Shown here: piece after piece, positions 1 through 7,433 of the stretch | How positions within the stretch are numbered: the stretch's first letter is position 1 | How the letters are laid out: each line of letters begins with the position of its first letter | The notes under the pieces: model-generated | What the model saw: the letters and a program-made list of their open reading frames with translations, nothing else | Told to the model about the DNA's origin: nothing | The model's database searches: none | Position numbers and translations under genes: made by a program | Origin: an uncultured Treponema sp. | GTDB taxonomy: Bacteria; Spirochaetota; Spirochaetia; Treponematales; Treponemataceae | Direction of reading: 5' to 3' | NCBI GenBank assembly: GCA_938045195.1 | Contig: CALINC010000141.1 | Coordinates: 1-64,000 of the forward strand | DNA: 64,000 nt

Positions 1-121
1 CTCTGTTCTGCAAGGAAATTGATTGTACATATCCGCTAAAGCGGATAGCGAATCAGAGCCTTTCGGCTCTGTTCTGCAAGGAAATTGATTGTACATATCC
101 GCTAAAGCGGATAGCGAATCA
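1..121. repeat. 66-bp direct tandem repeat (nearly two copies)
   Basis: Bases 1-55 recur exactly at 67-121, giving a period of 66 bp (55 repeated bases plus an 11-bp link). Each copy contains the inverted repeat ATCCGCTAAAGCGGAT. The array continues to the left of the window. The period is a multiple of three and the minus-strand frame stays open through it. It is not a CRISPR array, because the units abut at constant spacing with no unique spacers. Confidence 0.85.
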
Positions 122-219
122 ACTTCTGAAAAAGTTTTTTCCTTGGCTTTTGCAACGAAGTGAAAAAGCACATAATATAATGCGACGTTTGCCGATAAGG
201 CAAACTCAAAGATAAACAT
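1..219 (-). CDS. Partial repeat-containing reading frame, open at the window edge
   Basis: On the minus strand an ATG at 219 opens a frame of 73 codons with no stop before base 1, so the 3' end lies outside the window. The product starts MFIFEFALSANVALYYV and then runs into a 22-residue unit (DSLSALADMYNQFPCRTE plus PKGS) that is present once in full and again nearly complete. An AGGA lies 11 nt before the ATG, a weak ribosome site. The EFALSANVA segment recurs as EFASSANVA in a mini-frame at 26234-26320, so the frame is part of a dispersed repeat. Function is unknown. It may be a real repeat protein or an artefact of a repeat whose unit length happens to be a multiple of three. Confidence 0.4.
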   Translation of the reverse strand, partial: MFIFEFALSANVALYYVLFHFVAKAKEKTFSEVDSLSALADMYNQFPCRTEPKGSDSLSALADMYNQFPCRTE

Positions 220-430
220 GGGGGCAGAATTCCTGCCGAGCTGTTTATCCCACATTAAATCCAATTCAAAACAGGATAAAATATAATAAGGCTTGTTTTA
301 TTAGTCAAGAGGGCTAAGCACGGAGGGCTAAAACACGGTCTTATTATATTTAGACATCTGTAAAAACTTTGTTAGATTTTTACACATTCCCGATGGGCTT
401 TTCGTAAGTCTTTGTATATCAATGACTTAC

Positions 431-513
431 GAAAAACATTGCAAGTAAGCTTAAGGTAAACCGGTGAGCAAAGTTCACCTTCTAAAAACTGAGGTTTTTA
501 GAGGTTCCCATTT
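431..513. repeat. Dispersed intergenic repeat, family A, copy 1
   Basis: The core reads CTTAAGGTAAACCGGTGAGC, followed by a hairpin with arms CTAAAAAC and GTTTTTAG. A clearly related but diverged sequence lies at 37693-37762. Shorter relatives lie at 43079-43141 (opposite strand) and 19014-19062. All copies are intergenic. Confidence 0.55.
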
Positions 514-519
514 ATAGGG

Positions 520-575
520 TTTATTCATGCGGAGGGTTTAATACCCTGTTGCTGCGCAACGTATGCTCTGCGTCG
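520..575. repeat. Dispersed 56-bp intergenic repeat, family B, copy 1
   Basis: This stretch matches 28741-28796 at 52 of 56 positions by direct comparison. The shared core is TTTAATACCCTGTTGCTGCG followed by a CTCTGC segment. Both copies are outside genes. Confidence 0.8.
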
Positions 576-723
576 TAATAAAGGTATTAAAGCCGACTGC
601 AACCACCTTATAAGAACATACAATGCGAAACATTGAGCATTGTACCCCGATGCTCTGCGTCGGGGTTGTTGATTTGAAAATGCGAGATAAAATTAAATAC
701 TTTTCTTTTTTTTAGAATTATGA

Positions 724-729
724 TATAAT
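724..729 (+). promoter_or_regulatory. Probable -10 box of the tRNA-Val promoter
   Basis: TATAAT lies 16 nt before the tRNA 5' end, which suits transcription starting around 736. The -35 region 17 nt upstream is only T-rich, so the promoter is weakly supported. Confidence 0.45.
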
Positions 730-745
730 TCCACTAATTGAAATA

Positions 746-817
746 GGGCGGCTAACTCAGCGGTAGAGTGTTACCTTCACACGGTAGAAGTCGGCGGTTC
801 GAACCCGCCGCCGCCCA
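746..817 (+). tRNA. tRNA-Val (anticodon CAC)
   Basis: A full cloverleaf can be folded by eye. The acceptor stem GGGCGGC pairs with GCCGCCC (810-816). The D arm is ACTC/GAGT. The anticodon stem TTACC/GGTAG closes the loop TTCACAC with anticodon CAC at 778-780. The T arm is GGCGG/CCGCC with loop TTCGAAC. The discriminator base is A and no CCA is encoded. The anticodon reads GUG, so the charge is valine. mtnN starts 28 nt downstream with no terminator between them, so read-through is possible. Confidence 0.93.
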
Positions 818-844
818 ATTACATTTGCATGGGAGCAGCATATT

Positions 845-1591
845 ATGAAAGAAATGGTAATCGGTGTTTTCGGTGCCGAACAGCAAGAAATAACACTTTT
901 AAAAAAACACTTAGCAGGCGAAAGTAAAAAAATAGCCGGTATAAAGTTTTATGCAGGATTTATTGCCGATAAAAAAATTGTTCTCGCATGCAGCGGAATA
1001 GGAAAAGTGAATGCCGCTTTATGCTGTCAAATTCTTATTTCGGAATTTGGCGTAAATGCAATTATTAATATTGGAACGGCAGGAGCCCTTATAGACGAAC
1101 TTAATGTGTTTGATATTGTAGTCTCAACCGATGCCGTTCAACACGATGTTAATGCTGTAGATTTTGCTTATACTGCCGGACAAATTCCAGGAACAAAAAG
1201 CCCTTATTGGGTTGCCGATAAAAAATTAAGAACCCTTGCCATAAAGGCTTTTAATCAATTAAAGGCAAAATCTGCCGCAGCGAAAACAACCAATGAAGAA
1301 TTTAAAACTGTAAAACTTGTTGAAGGCAGAATTGCGTCGGGCGATATTTTTGTTTCGGATAAAAAATTACGGACACAGATTATAAAAAATTTCGCTCCGG
1401 CATGTGCTGAAATGGAGGGTGCCGCCGCAGCTCAGGTTTGCGTTTTAAATAAAATTCCTTATTTAATTTTACGCAGCATTTCGGACAATGCCGGAAAACA
1501 AAGCCCTGCACAAATTTCATATCAAGAATTCTCAGCCCAAGCCGCAAAAATTTCTGCACGGCTTGTTCTTGAAATGTTTAAGCTAATGTAA
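845..1591 (+). CDS. mtnN: 5'-methylthioadenosine/S-adenosylhomocysteine nucleosidase
   Basis: This cytoplasmic enzyme of the methionine salvage and activated-methyl cycle cleaves the glycosidic bond of methylthioadenosine and S-adenosylhomocysteine, releasing adenine. The 248 residues are near the usual length (about 230). Visible family signatures are the N-terminal GVFGAEQQEI with Glu15 in the position of the general acid region, the glycine-rich GIGKVNAA (51-58), NIGTAGAL (75-82), the ribose-binding EMEGAAAA (189-196) and catalytic Asp214 in RSISDNA. GGGAG at 831-835 sets the ATG at 845. aroB begins 4 nt after the stop, so the two are probably one transcript. Confidence 0.93.
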   Translation: MKEMVIGVFGAEQQEITLLKKHLAGESKKIAGIKFYAGFIADKKIVLACSGIGKVNAALCCQILISEFGVNAIINIGTAGALIDELNVFDIVVSTDAVQHDVNAVDFAYTAGQIPGTKSPYWVADKKLRTLAIKAFNQLKAKSAAAKTTNEEFKTVKLVEGRIASGDIFVSDKKLRTQIIKNFAPACAEMEGAAAAQVCVLNKIPYLILRSISDNAGKQSPAQISYQEFSAQAAKISARLVLEMFKLM

Positions 1592-1595
1592 AGTT

Positions 1596-2654
1596 ATGGA
1601 TACTTTTTCGTTTACAACAATACAGGGAAAAACCGATGTTTTTTACTGCGAAGAATTTGAGTTGCCGCATATTAATAACTCCGATGCTATTTATATTGCA
1701 GATACAAACACTGCCGCTCTTGTAAAAAACGCAAAAAACTTTTCCGGCAATATTCCGCTTGTAGTGATCGAAAGCGGAGAGGAAAATAAAAATTTTACTT
1801 CGCTTCAACTTATTTTAAAAACAGCTCTTGATGCAAATCTTTCGCGTAATTCCGTTTTTATAGGGATAGGCGGCGGCGTTATTTGCGATTTAACCGCATT
1901 TGCGGCTTCCATCTATATGCGAGGTGTAAAATGCCGCCTTGTTCCCACGACGTTGCTTGCAATGGCTGACGCTTCAATCGGCGGTAAAACTGCTGTTAAT
2001 TTTGAAAATTATAAAAATACTATCGGTACATTTTTTAAATCGGATGAAATTTATATTGCCCCAAAGGTTTTGTATAGTTTAAATGATAAAGAATATTTTT
2101 CAGGGCTTGCTGAAATTTTTAAAATTGCCCTTTTATATTCTCCTACACTTTACAGAATTTTTTCAACCGAGACCGAAAAGATTTTAAAGCGGAACGGCGA
2201 TACGGTTTTGGAAATAATTAAACGCTCTGTTGTTGCAAAAGCAAATACCGTATGCCGCGACTTTAACGAAAAAAATGAAAGAGCATATTTAAACTTCGGG
2301 CATACATTTGGACACGCACTTGAGTCCGTGCTTGAGTTTAAAGACTTTCCGCATGGGTATGCCGTCGCTTGGGGGATAAGCAGAGCTTTACGCTTCGGTG
2401 AAAAATTACATCTTACCAATTCGGAATATGCAAATGAGGTTTGCACTCTTATAAAAAAAATGGGGTGGGACGCGGACGCTGTTCCCCAAGCGGCAAAAAA
2501 AATACAAACTGAATTTGCCGAACGTATTATCGCTGCAATGAAAAAAGACAAAAAAAATCTTCATAACAAAATAAGACTTATCTTACAGGAAGACCTTGAA
2601 AGTCCTTTTATTTACGAAGCGGAAGAAAAAGACATTAAGGCGGTGCTTTTATGA
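1596..2654 (+). CDS. aroB: 3-dehydroquinate synthase
   Basis: AroB converts DAHP to 3-dehydroquinate, the second step of the shikimate pathway, using NAD and a divalent metal. Seen here are the NAD-binding GIGGGVICD (90-98), the PTTLLAMADASIGGKTA block (117-133), and the three expected metal ligands: Glu173 in GLAEIFK, His236 in NFGHTFGH and His253 in FPHGYAV. The 352-residue length is normal. The start is 4 nt after mtnN with no strong ribosome site, which suggests translational coupling. Its last four bases (ATGA) overlap the next gene. No other shikimate gene is in the window. Confidence 0.94.
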   Translation: MDTFSFTTIQGKTDVFYCEEFELPHINNSDAIYIADTNTAALVKNAKNFSGNIPLVVIESGEENKNFTSLQLILKTALDANLSRNSVFIGIGGGVICDLTAFAASIYMRGVKCRLVPTTLLAMADASIGGKTAVNFENYKNTIGTFFKSDEIYIAPKVLYSLNDKEYFSGLAEIFKIALLYSPTLYRIFSTETEKILKRNGDTVLEIIKRSVVAKANTVCRDFNEKNERAYLNFGHTFGHALESVLEFKDFPHGYAVAWGISRALRFGEKLHLTNSEYANEVCTLIKKMGWDADAVPQAAKKIQTEFAERIIAAMKKDKKNLHNKIRLILQEDLESPFIYEAEEKDIKAVLL

Positions 2655-3799
2655 TTTATTTGGATTGGGCGGCTTCTGCAATTCCGCAGCAAGAAGCATG
2701 GCTCTTGGGAATAAAAAAAGCATTTGAAAATTTTGCAAACCCTTCTGCAAAACATTTTTTAGGAGAAGCGTCCCGTAATTTACTTGAAGCCGAACGTGCT
2801 AAGATTTCTTCACTGCTTGGACTTACAGAAGATGCCGATAAACGAATAATTTTTACATCCGGAGGAACCGAAGCAAATCATATTCCGCTTTTGGCAATGA
2901 TGAACTTACCGGAGCAACGGACTGTCTGTATAAGCAGCATTGAACATGCCGCAATTCGGGAACAAGCTAAAATTATGCAAAACTGCGGTAGAAAAGTGTT
3001 GACTATTCCCGCAAACAAAAACGGAATAATCACTCCCGAAGCCGTTTTAAAAACAGTGGATGCAGAAACTTCTTTTGTAACCGTAATGGCTGTAAATAAT
3101 GAAACCGGAGCAATTCAGCCGATTAGCGATATAGGAGCTGCCTTAGAGGAATATTCCCGCGGTAAACGAAAAATTCATTTTCATACCGATGCAGTGCAGG
3201 CAATCGGAAAAATTCAATTTTGTTTGCCGAAACTTCCTATTCATTCCGCTTCTTTTAGCGGACACAAAATAGGTGCTATGCGTGGAATAGGGTTTTTATA
3301 TCTTGCAAAAAATATTGAACCTTTTTTATGCGGCGGTGGACAGGAGAACGGTTTGCGCTCCGGTACCGAAAATCTCGCAGGAATTATTTCGCTTGCGGAC
3401 GCTTTAAAGAATTATTATGCAGATGAGAAAGATGCCTTTTGCCGCGCTCAAAAATTAATGTATTATCTAATTGAAGAATTAAAGCAAATCAATGGAATAA
3501 AAATAATTCCCGAAAATAGGATTTCACAACCTGAAAACTATTCGCCTTGGATTTTGCAGTTTGCTTCGGTGCAATTAACGGGCGAAGTTTTAGTCCGCTG
3601 TTTTTCAGATAGAGGCATTTGCATTTCGACAGGTTCGGCTTGTTCTTCAAAAAAACATTCCCGCCCTGTTTTGGAAGCAATGGGTGTAGAGCTCGGCTTA
3701 CAAAAAAATGCCGTAAGGGTTTCGATAGGGCGTACAACAACATTAGACGAAATTGAAGAATTCGTTTTAGTCTTAAAAGAAATTTTAAAAGAATTTTAG
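2651..3799 (+). CDS. Cysteine desulfurase (NifS/IscS family)
   Basis: This is a PLP-dependent enzyme that takes sulfur from cysteine to form an enzyme persulfide for Fe-S clusters, tRNA thiolation or cofactors. All key residues are visible: His99 in SIEHA, Asp180 and Gln183 around PLP, the Schiff-base Lys206 in SGHKIGAMRG, Arg236 in LRSGTEN, and the persulfide Cys331 in STGSACSS. Length is 382 residues. The start overlaps the aroB stop by 4 bp. No iscU or sufU scaffold is adjacent, so the acceptor is unknown and I give no gene symbol. Confidence 0.9.
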   Translation: MIYLDWAASAIPQQEAWLLGIKKAFENFANPSAKHFLGEASRNLLEAERAKISSLLGLTEDADKRIIFTSGGTEANHIPLLAMMNLPEQRTVCISSIEHAAIREQAKIMQNCGRKVLTIPANKNGIITPEAVLKTVDAETSFVTVMAVNNETGAIQPISDIGAALEEYSRGKRKIHFHTDAVQAIGKIQFCLPKLPIHSASFSGHKIGAMRGIGFLYLAKNIEPFLCGGGQENGLRSGTENLAGIISLADALKNYYADEKDAFCRAQKLMYYLIEELKQINGIKIIPENRISQPENYSPWILQFASVQLTGEVLVRCFSDRGICISTGSACSSKKHSRPVLEAMGVELGLQKNAVRVSIGRTTTLDEIEEFVLVLKEILKEF

Positions 3800-3815
3800 C
3801 TATTTGGAAATTATT

Positions 3816-4775
3816 ATGCCGTATAAAACAAATGTCTTAATTTTAATTTGTGCCGCCTTGCTTGATTTGATTTTAGGCGATCCGTATCGGTTTCCTCACC
3901 CCGTAAAACTCATAGGTAAAATTATATCTCTAGAAGAAAAAATTGCACGCAAAATTGCAAGTTCCAAAACGGGGTTAAAGATATGCGGTTTTTTTATTGC
4001 GGCTGTAAATGTTACGGCATCTTTTTGCCTCACATTTTTTCTATTACGTCTTTTAAAAGAATATAAAATAATTCATTTTTGTTTTTCAGTGTGGCTTTGC
4101 TATACGTGTATTGCCGCCCGCTGTCTTCACAAAGAAGCCGGAAAAGTTCTCCGATCATTAAAAATAAACCTTGCATCTGCGAGAAAGAGCCTTTCAAATA
4201 TAGTGGGGCGCGACACTCAAAATTTAAGCGAAGAAGGCATTGTGCGTGCTTGCGTTGAAACCGTTTCAGAAAATTCAAACGACGGCATTATAGCACCGCT
4301 TTTTTTTATGATGCTTTTAGGTGCTGAAGGCGGCATTGCCTATAAAGCGGTAAACACAATGGATTCAATGCTAGGTTACAAAAATGAAAAATATTCAGCT
4401 CTCGGTTTTTTCCCTGCAAAACTTGACGATATAGTAAATTATATTCCCGCGCGCATTTGCGCCGCTCTTATGCTATTAGGCTCGATATTTTGTTTCGGGC
4501 AGCACTTTAACTTAAAAAACGGCTTTAAAATTTGGCGTAGAGATTGCCGTAAACACGCAAGTCCGAATTCGGGGCATCCGGAAAGCGTTGCGGCGGGGTT
4601 ACTCTGCATTAAATTGGGCGGTCCTAATTATTACGGCGGCATATTGGAGCAAAAGCCATATATAGGCGACGAATTAAAAAAAATAGAGCGGGCTGATATA
4701 ACCCGCTCCATTATTTTGATGTATTCGGCAGAATTTTTTTTATTCCTATTATACGTTACCCTTGCATATTATTGA
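3816..4775 (+). CDS. cbiB: Adenosylcobinamide-phosphate synthase (cobalamin biosynthesis)
   Basis: CbiB/CobD attaches the aminopropanol arm to adenosylcobyric acid, a membrane-associated step of B12 assembly. The family signatures are clear: LLDLILGDPYRFPHPV near the N-terminus, SENSNDGIIAPLFF, VNTMDSMLGYKNEKY, FPAKLDDIVNYIPAR and SPNSGHPESVAAG. Several hydrophobic segments fit an inner-membrane protein. A longer in-frame start (TTG at 3804) exists, but GGAA at 3806-3809 sits 6 nt before ATG 3816 and the family usually begins close to that residue, so 3816 is preferred. It is the last gene of the mtnN-aroB-desulfurase-cbiB run. No other cob/cbi gene is in the window. Confidence 0.9.
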   Translation: MPYKTNVLILICAALLDLILGDPYRFPHPVKLIGKIISLEEKIARKIASSKTGLKICGFFIAAVNVTASFCLTFFLLRLLKEYKIIHFCFSVWLCYTCIAARCLHKEAGKVLRSLKINLASARKSLSNIVGRDTQNLSEEGIVRACVETVSENSNDGIIAPLFFMMLLGAEGGIAYKAVNTMDSMLGYKNEKYSALGFFPAKLDDIVNYIPARICAALMLLGSIFCFGQHFNLKNGFKIWRRDCRKHASPNSGHPESVAAGLLCIKLGGPNYYGGILEQKPYIGDELKKIERADITRSIILMYSAEFFLFLLYVTLAYY

Positions 4776-4820
4776 AACGGAAGCATACGGCTTTAAGATT
4801 ATAGAGTCTTTCATTGTGTA

Positions 4821-5534
4821 TTACGGTGTAAAAATAACTTCAACAAATATCGGGTCTTGAATGCAAAGAATTTCGGTAAGCGGAATATTTGCCGACGCTT
4901 TTGTGCCGTCCTTTTGTCCTCTGCCGAAAGGTGTAACCTTTATGTTTTGTACTTTTTTCGGGCAGGTAACCGAAACATGTAATACTGATTTTTTAAGCTC
5001 TGCTGCAAGTTTTTCTCCGTATGCGGATTTAATAACTTCAAGATATTCCTCAGAAGTAATATTTTCGCCCGTAAGTGCAGGAGCCATCAAAAGTTCTACA
5101 TATTCGCGGTCGTCTGAAGAAAGCATATTTATAAATTCTTTGATATTATCGGGACCAATTGCAAATAAAAGCGTCCCTTTTTTCATATCCACCTTGATAA
5201 AAGAATTATCATCTTGCATTTGTTCTTTAAAAATTTTTATTTTTGCGTTTATTCCTGCAAGAGATTGAGTTCCTATTGAAAGAACTTTAACTCCTTTTTC
5301 TTCAAGCTGTGCTTTAATTTCTTCCGTATTGAATATCGACTTATTAGCGGCTTTTTCTTCCTCCGAAAAATTGGAAATACTTTCAATTAGAGTATTCATT
5401 ATCGGCGAAGTTTTAATATCAAGCGTTAAAACGGCATCGCCGGAAGGTTGTACAAAAATATCGGTTTTCGGCGTACATGATGCAGCAAGTATTATTCCAA
5501 GCGTAATAAGAATGAATTTAAAAGAGTGTTTCAT
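4821..5534 (-). CDS. Predicted lipoprotein of unknown function
   Basis: I do not recognise the family. The N-terminus MKHSFKFILITLG leads into a spirochaete-style lipobox ILAASC with Cys20 as the lipidation site. The rest (about 217 residues) is soluble, charged and rich in Lys/Glu, so it is probably anchored in a membrane and periplasmic or surface-facing. The frame can be extended upstream to 5657, but GAGG lies just before ATG 5534 and the signal peptide begins there. It converges with cbiB and is divergent from the operon starting at 5739. Confidence 0.75.
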   Translation of the reverse strand: MKHSFKFILITLGIILAASCTPKTDIFVQPSGDAVLTLDIKTSPIMNTLIESISNFSEEEKAANKSIFNTEEIKAQLEEKGVKVLSIGTQSLAGINAKIKIFKEQMQDDNSFIKVDMKKGTLLFAIGPDNIKEFINMLSSDDREYVELLMAPALTGENITSEEYLEVIKSAYGEKLAAELKKSVLHVSVTCPKKVQNIKVTPFGRGQKDGTKASANIPLTEILCIQDPIFVEVIFTP

Positions 5535-5650
5535 TTTAACCTCGTCAATGTATATTCCCAACAGTTTAATGATTAAACTGCTTATAATAAAAAAAACAAA
5601 GCCGGCAAAAGGTTTCATAATAAAATGCCAAAACATAAATTTTTTAGTGA

Positions 5651-5679
5651 TTGACAAATATGCAGGATAATGTTACTAT
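5651..5679 (+). promoter_or_regulatory. Promoter of the 5739-10759 operon
   Basis: TTGACA (5651-5656) and TACTAT (5674-5679) are separated by exactly 17 nt. The predicted transcription start is near 5686, inside the palindrome at 5685-5699. Confidence 0.65.
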
Positions 5680-5684
5680 GCTTC

Positions 5685-5699
5685 TGTGGTAATACCACA
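5685..5699. promoter_or_regulatory. Palindromic operator of FadR/GntR type
   Basis: TGTGGTAATACCACA is a perfect 15-nt palindrome lying on the predicted transcription start of the downstream operon. Its centre TGGTAATACCA fits the TNGTNNNACNA operator pattern known for the FadR subfamily of GntR regulators. A repressor bound here would block initiation. No GntR-type regulator gene is present in the window. Confidence 0.6.
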
Positions 5700-5738
5700 A
5701 AAAATGTAAACTAAATTTAGGGAAACAGCAAGATAAAA

Positions 5739-7055
5739 ATGAAAAGACTTGAATATGTTGATTATGACATTGTAGTTATAGGCGGGGGACCGGCAGGAAT
5801 GGCAGCGGCTCTTGCCGCTTCAGAAAAAAATCCCAAAGCTCGAATTGCTCTCATTGAAAGAGAAGCGGAAATAGGCGGTATTTTAAAGCAATGTATTCAT
5901 GACGGTTTTGGGCTTATACGTTTTAAAGAACGGCTTACAGGCCCTGAATATGCATGGCGGTATAAAGAAATGGTGGAAAATGCAGCCCATATAAAGATTT
6001 TCAAGTTTACGTTTTTAACAAAGTTAGAAAAAATTGCAGTTTCTTCAAAAGAACTTTTTAATATGGAATTTACCAGCCCTGAATATGGAGTTTTTAATTT
6101 AACGGCAAAAAGTTTGGTTGCTGCTATGGGTTGCCGCGAACGGACGGATAGGCAGGTAAACATTCACGGTGATAGACCTGCGGGGATATTTACTGCCGGA
6201 CAGGCTCAGGCTTTTATCAACTTGTACGGATATATGCCCGGCAAAAAATGTATCATTCTCGGTTCTGGAGATATTGGTCTTATTATGGCACGCCGTCTTA
6301 CACTGGAAGGTGCAAAAGTAGAGGGTGTATACGAAATAAAACCGGCACCTTCAGGACTTACCCGCAATATTGTTCAATGTTTAGACGACTATAACATACC
6401 GCTCCATTTAGCAACTACGGTTACCTCTGTCGAAGGAACTAAACGCGTGGAAGCCGTTTGGATTGCACAAGTTGATAAAAAAATGCATGTAATTGCCGGA
6501 ACCGAAAAACGGATTCCATGCGATACGTTAATTTTAAGCGTCGGCTTAATTCCCGAAAATGATATACTCTTAAATTTAAATGTTCCGATTGATAACAGAA
6601 CTAAAGGTCCGATAGTAAACCAGTTTATGCAAACGAAAATAAACGGCTTATTTTCTTGCGGAAATGCGCTGCATGTAAACGATTTGGTTGACTATGTTTC
6701 GGAGTCGGGTAAAATTGCAGGTGAAGCTGCCGCTGAATACGCTTTATATTCGGATAACACAGAAGAGACTGCTAAAACTTTAAATAAAAAAAATACGCAT
6801 TGTAAGATTGAACTTGCAGGAAAAATTCTTTATTTGGTTCCGCAAGAAATAAATACGGAGGCATCAGGGCAAATTATTTTTTATTTCCGTTCATCGGAAG
6901 AATTGCAAAATGCAAAATTGGAATTAAGCGCAGACGGTAAAACTATTTTTGAAAAAAAATATGCAATGTTGAAACCGCCTGAAATGGAAAGATTTGTTTT
7001 GCAAAGTGAAAAATTTGCAGGAGTAAAAAAACTTATGCTGACGTTAACAACATAA
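5739..7055 (+). CDS. FAD/NAD(P)-dependent oxidoreductase (glycerol-3-phosphate oxidation type)
   Basis: This is a two-dinucleotide-binding flavoprotein of the Pyr_redox_2 class. GGGPAG at 15-20 binds FAD, GSGDIG at 175-180 is the second Rossmann motif for NAD(P), and SCGNALHVNDLVD (306-318) is the C-terminal FAD contact. CGREAD-like active-site cysteines of thioredoxin reductases are not obvious. In clostridia and treponemes, proteins of this kind are typically encoded with a DUF1667 protein and a glycerol kinase, and are thought to pass electrons from glycerol-3-phosphate oxidation; the next two genes match that set. About 75 extra residues follow the FAD motif (345-438). The start has only a weak ribosome site. 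Confidence 0.8.
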   Translation: MKRLEYVDYDIVVIGGGPAGMAAALAASEKNPKARIALIEREAEIGGILKQCIHDGFGLIRFKERLTGPEYAWRYKEMVENAAHIKIFKFTFLTKLEKIAVSSKELFNMEFTSPEYGVFNLTAKSLVAAMGCRERTDRQVNIHGDRPAGIFTAGQAQAFINLYGYMPGKKCIILGSGDIGLIMARRLTLEGAKVEGVYEIKPAPSGLTRNIVQCLDDYNIPLHLATTVTSVEGTKRVEAVWIAQVDKKMHVIAGTEKRIPCDTLILSVGLIPENDILLNLNVPIDNRTKGPIVNQFMQTKINGLFSCGNALHVNDLVDYVSESGKIAGEAAAEYALYSDNTEETAKTLNKKNTHCKIELAGKILYLVPQEINTEASGQIIFYFRSSEELQNAKLELSADGKTIFEKKYAMLKPPEMERFVLQSEKFAGVKKLMLTLTT

Positions 7056-7067
7056 GGAGAATAAATT

Positions 7068-7433
7068 ATGGAAACAAAAAATTTTACTTGCACCGCCTGC
7101 CCGCGCGGATGCAGTTTGACAGTTCAAATTGAAAATCAAGGTGAAAACCTAATTACGGTTAGCGGAAATAAATGTCCTAAAGGAGAAACCTATGGGAAGC
7201 AAGAAGCTGTTTGCCCGATGAGGATGCTTACTACGACAGTTGCTTCTTCGGTTGCAGGAACCCGCAGAATTCCGGTTAAAACAAGCGATGTTGTTCCGCT
7301 TAAATTCTTTGCTCAATATATGAAGAGAGTCCGATCTATTATCGTTTCGGAAAAATGTAAACCCGGTGATATTATCGTAAAAAATTTTTGTGAAAGCGGA
7401 ACCGATTTAATTGCAACAGGCGGCATTATATGA
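7068..7433 (+). CDS. DUF1667 cysteine-rich protein, electron-transfer partner
   Basis: This 121-residue protein has five conserved-looking cysteines: Cys8, Cys11 and Cys15 in CTACPRGC, Cys36 in NKCPKG and Cys49 in AVCPMR. The spacing suggests an iron-sulfur or zinc site. It matches the DUF1667 family, known as a small partner of FAD oxidoreductases in glycerol-3-phosphate oxidation loci. AAGGAG precedes the ATG. Its last bases overlap the kinase start (ATGA). The exact electron path is unproven. Confidence 0.8.
   Translation: METKNFTCTACPRGCSLTVQIENQGENLITVSGNKCPKGETYGKQEAVCPMRMLTTTVASSVAGTRRIPVKTSDVVPLKFFAQYMKRVRSIIVSEKCKPGDIIVKNFCESGTDLIATGGII

Larger units (their letters stand above)
220..745. 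other. Gene-free region rich in dispersed repeats and hairpins
   Basis: No convincing gene is seen here. The stretch holds a near-palindrome GGCAGAATTCCTGCC (about 223-238), two tandem GAGGGCTA motifs near 310-335, a perfect 12-bp inverted repeat (399-410 with 424-435), a CTAAAAAC hairpin (about 482-501), and two elements with related copies elsewhere in the window (431-513 and 520-575). A small hairpin CCCCGA/TCGGGG lies at 645-665. The region ends at the tRNA promoter. Confidence 0.6.

Noticed and set aside
1..121. Possible CRISPR array
   Set aside because: The units follow each other at a fixed 66-bp period with identical linkers where seen, so there are no unique spacers.
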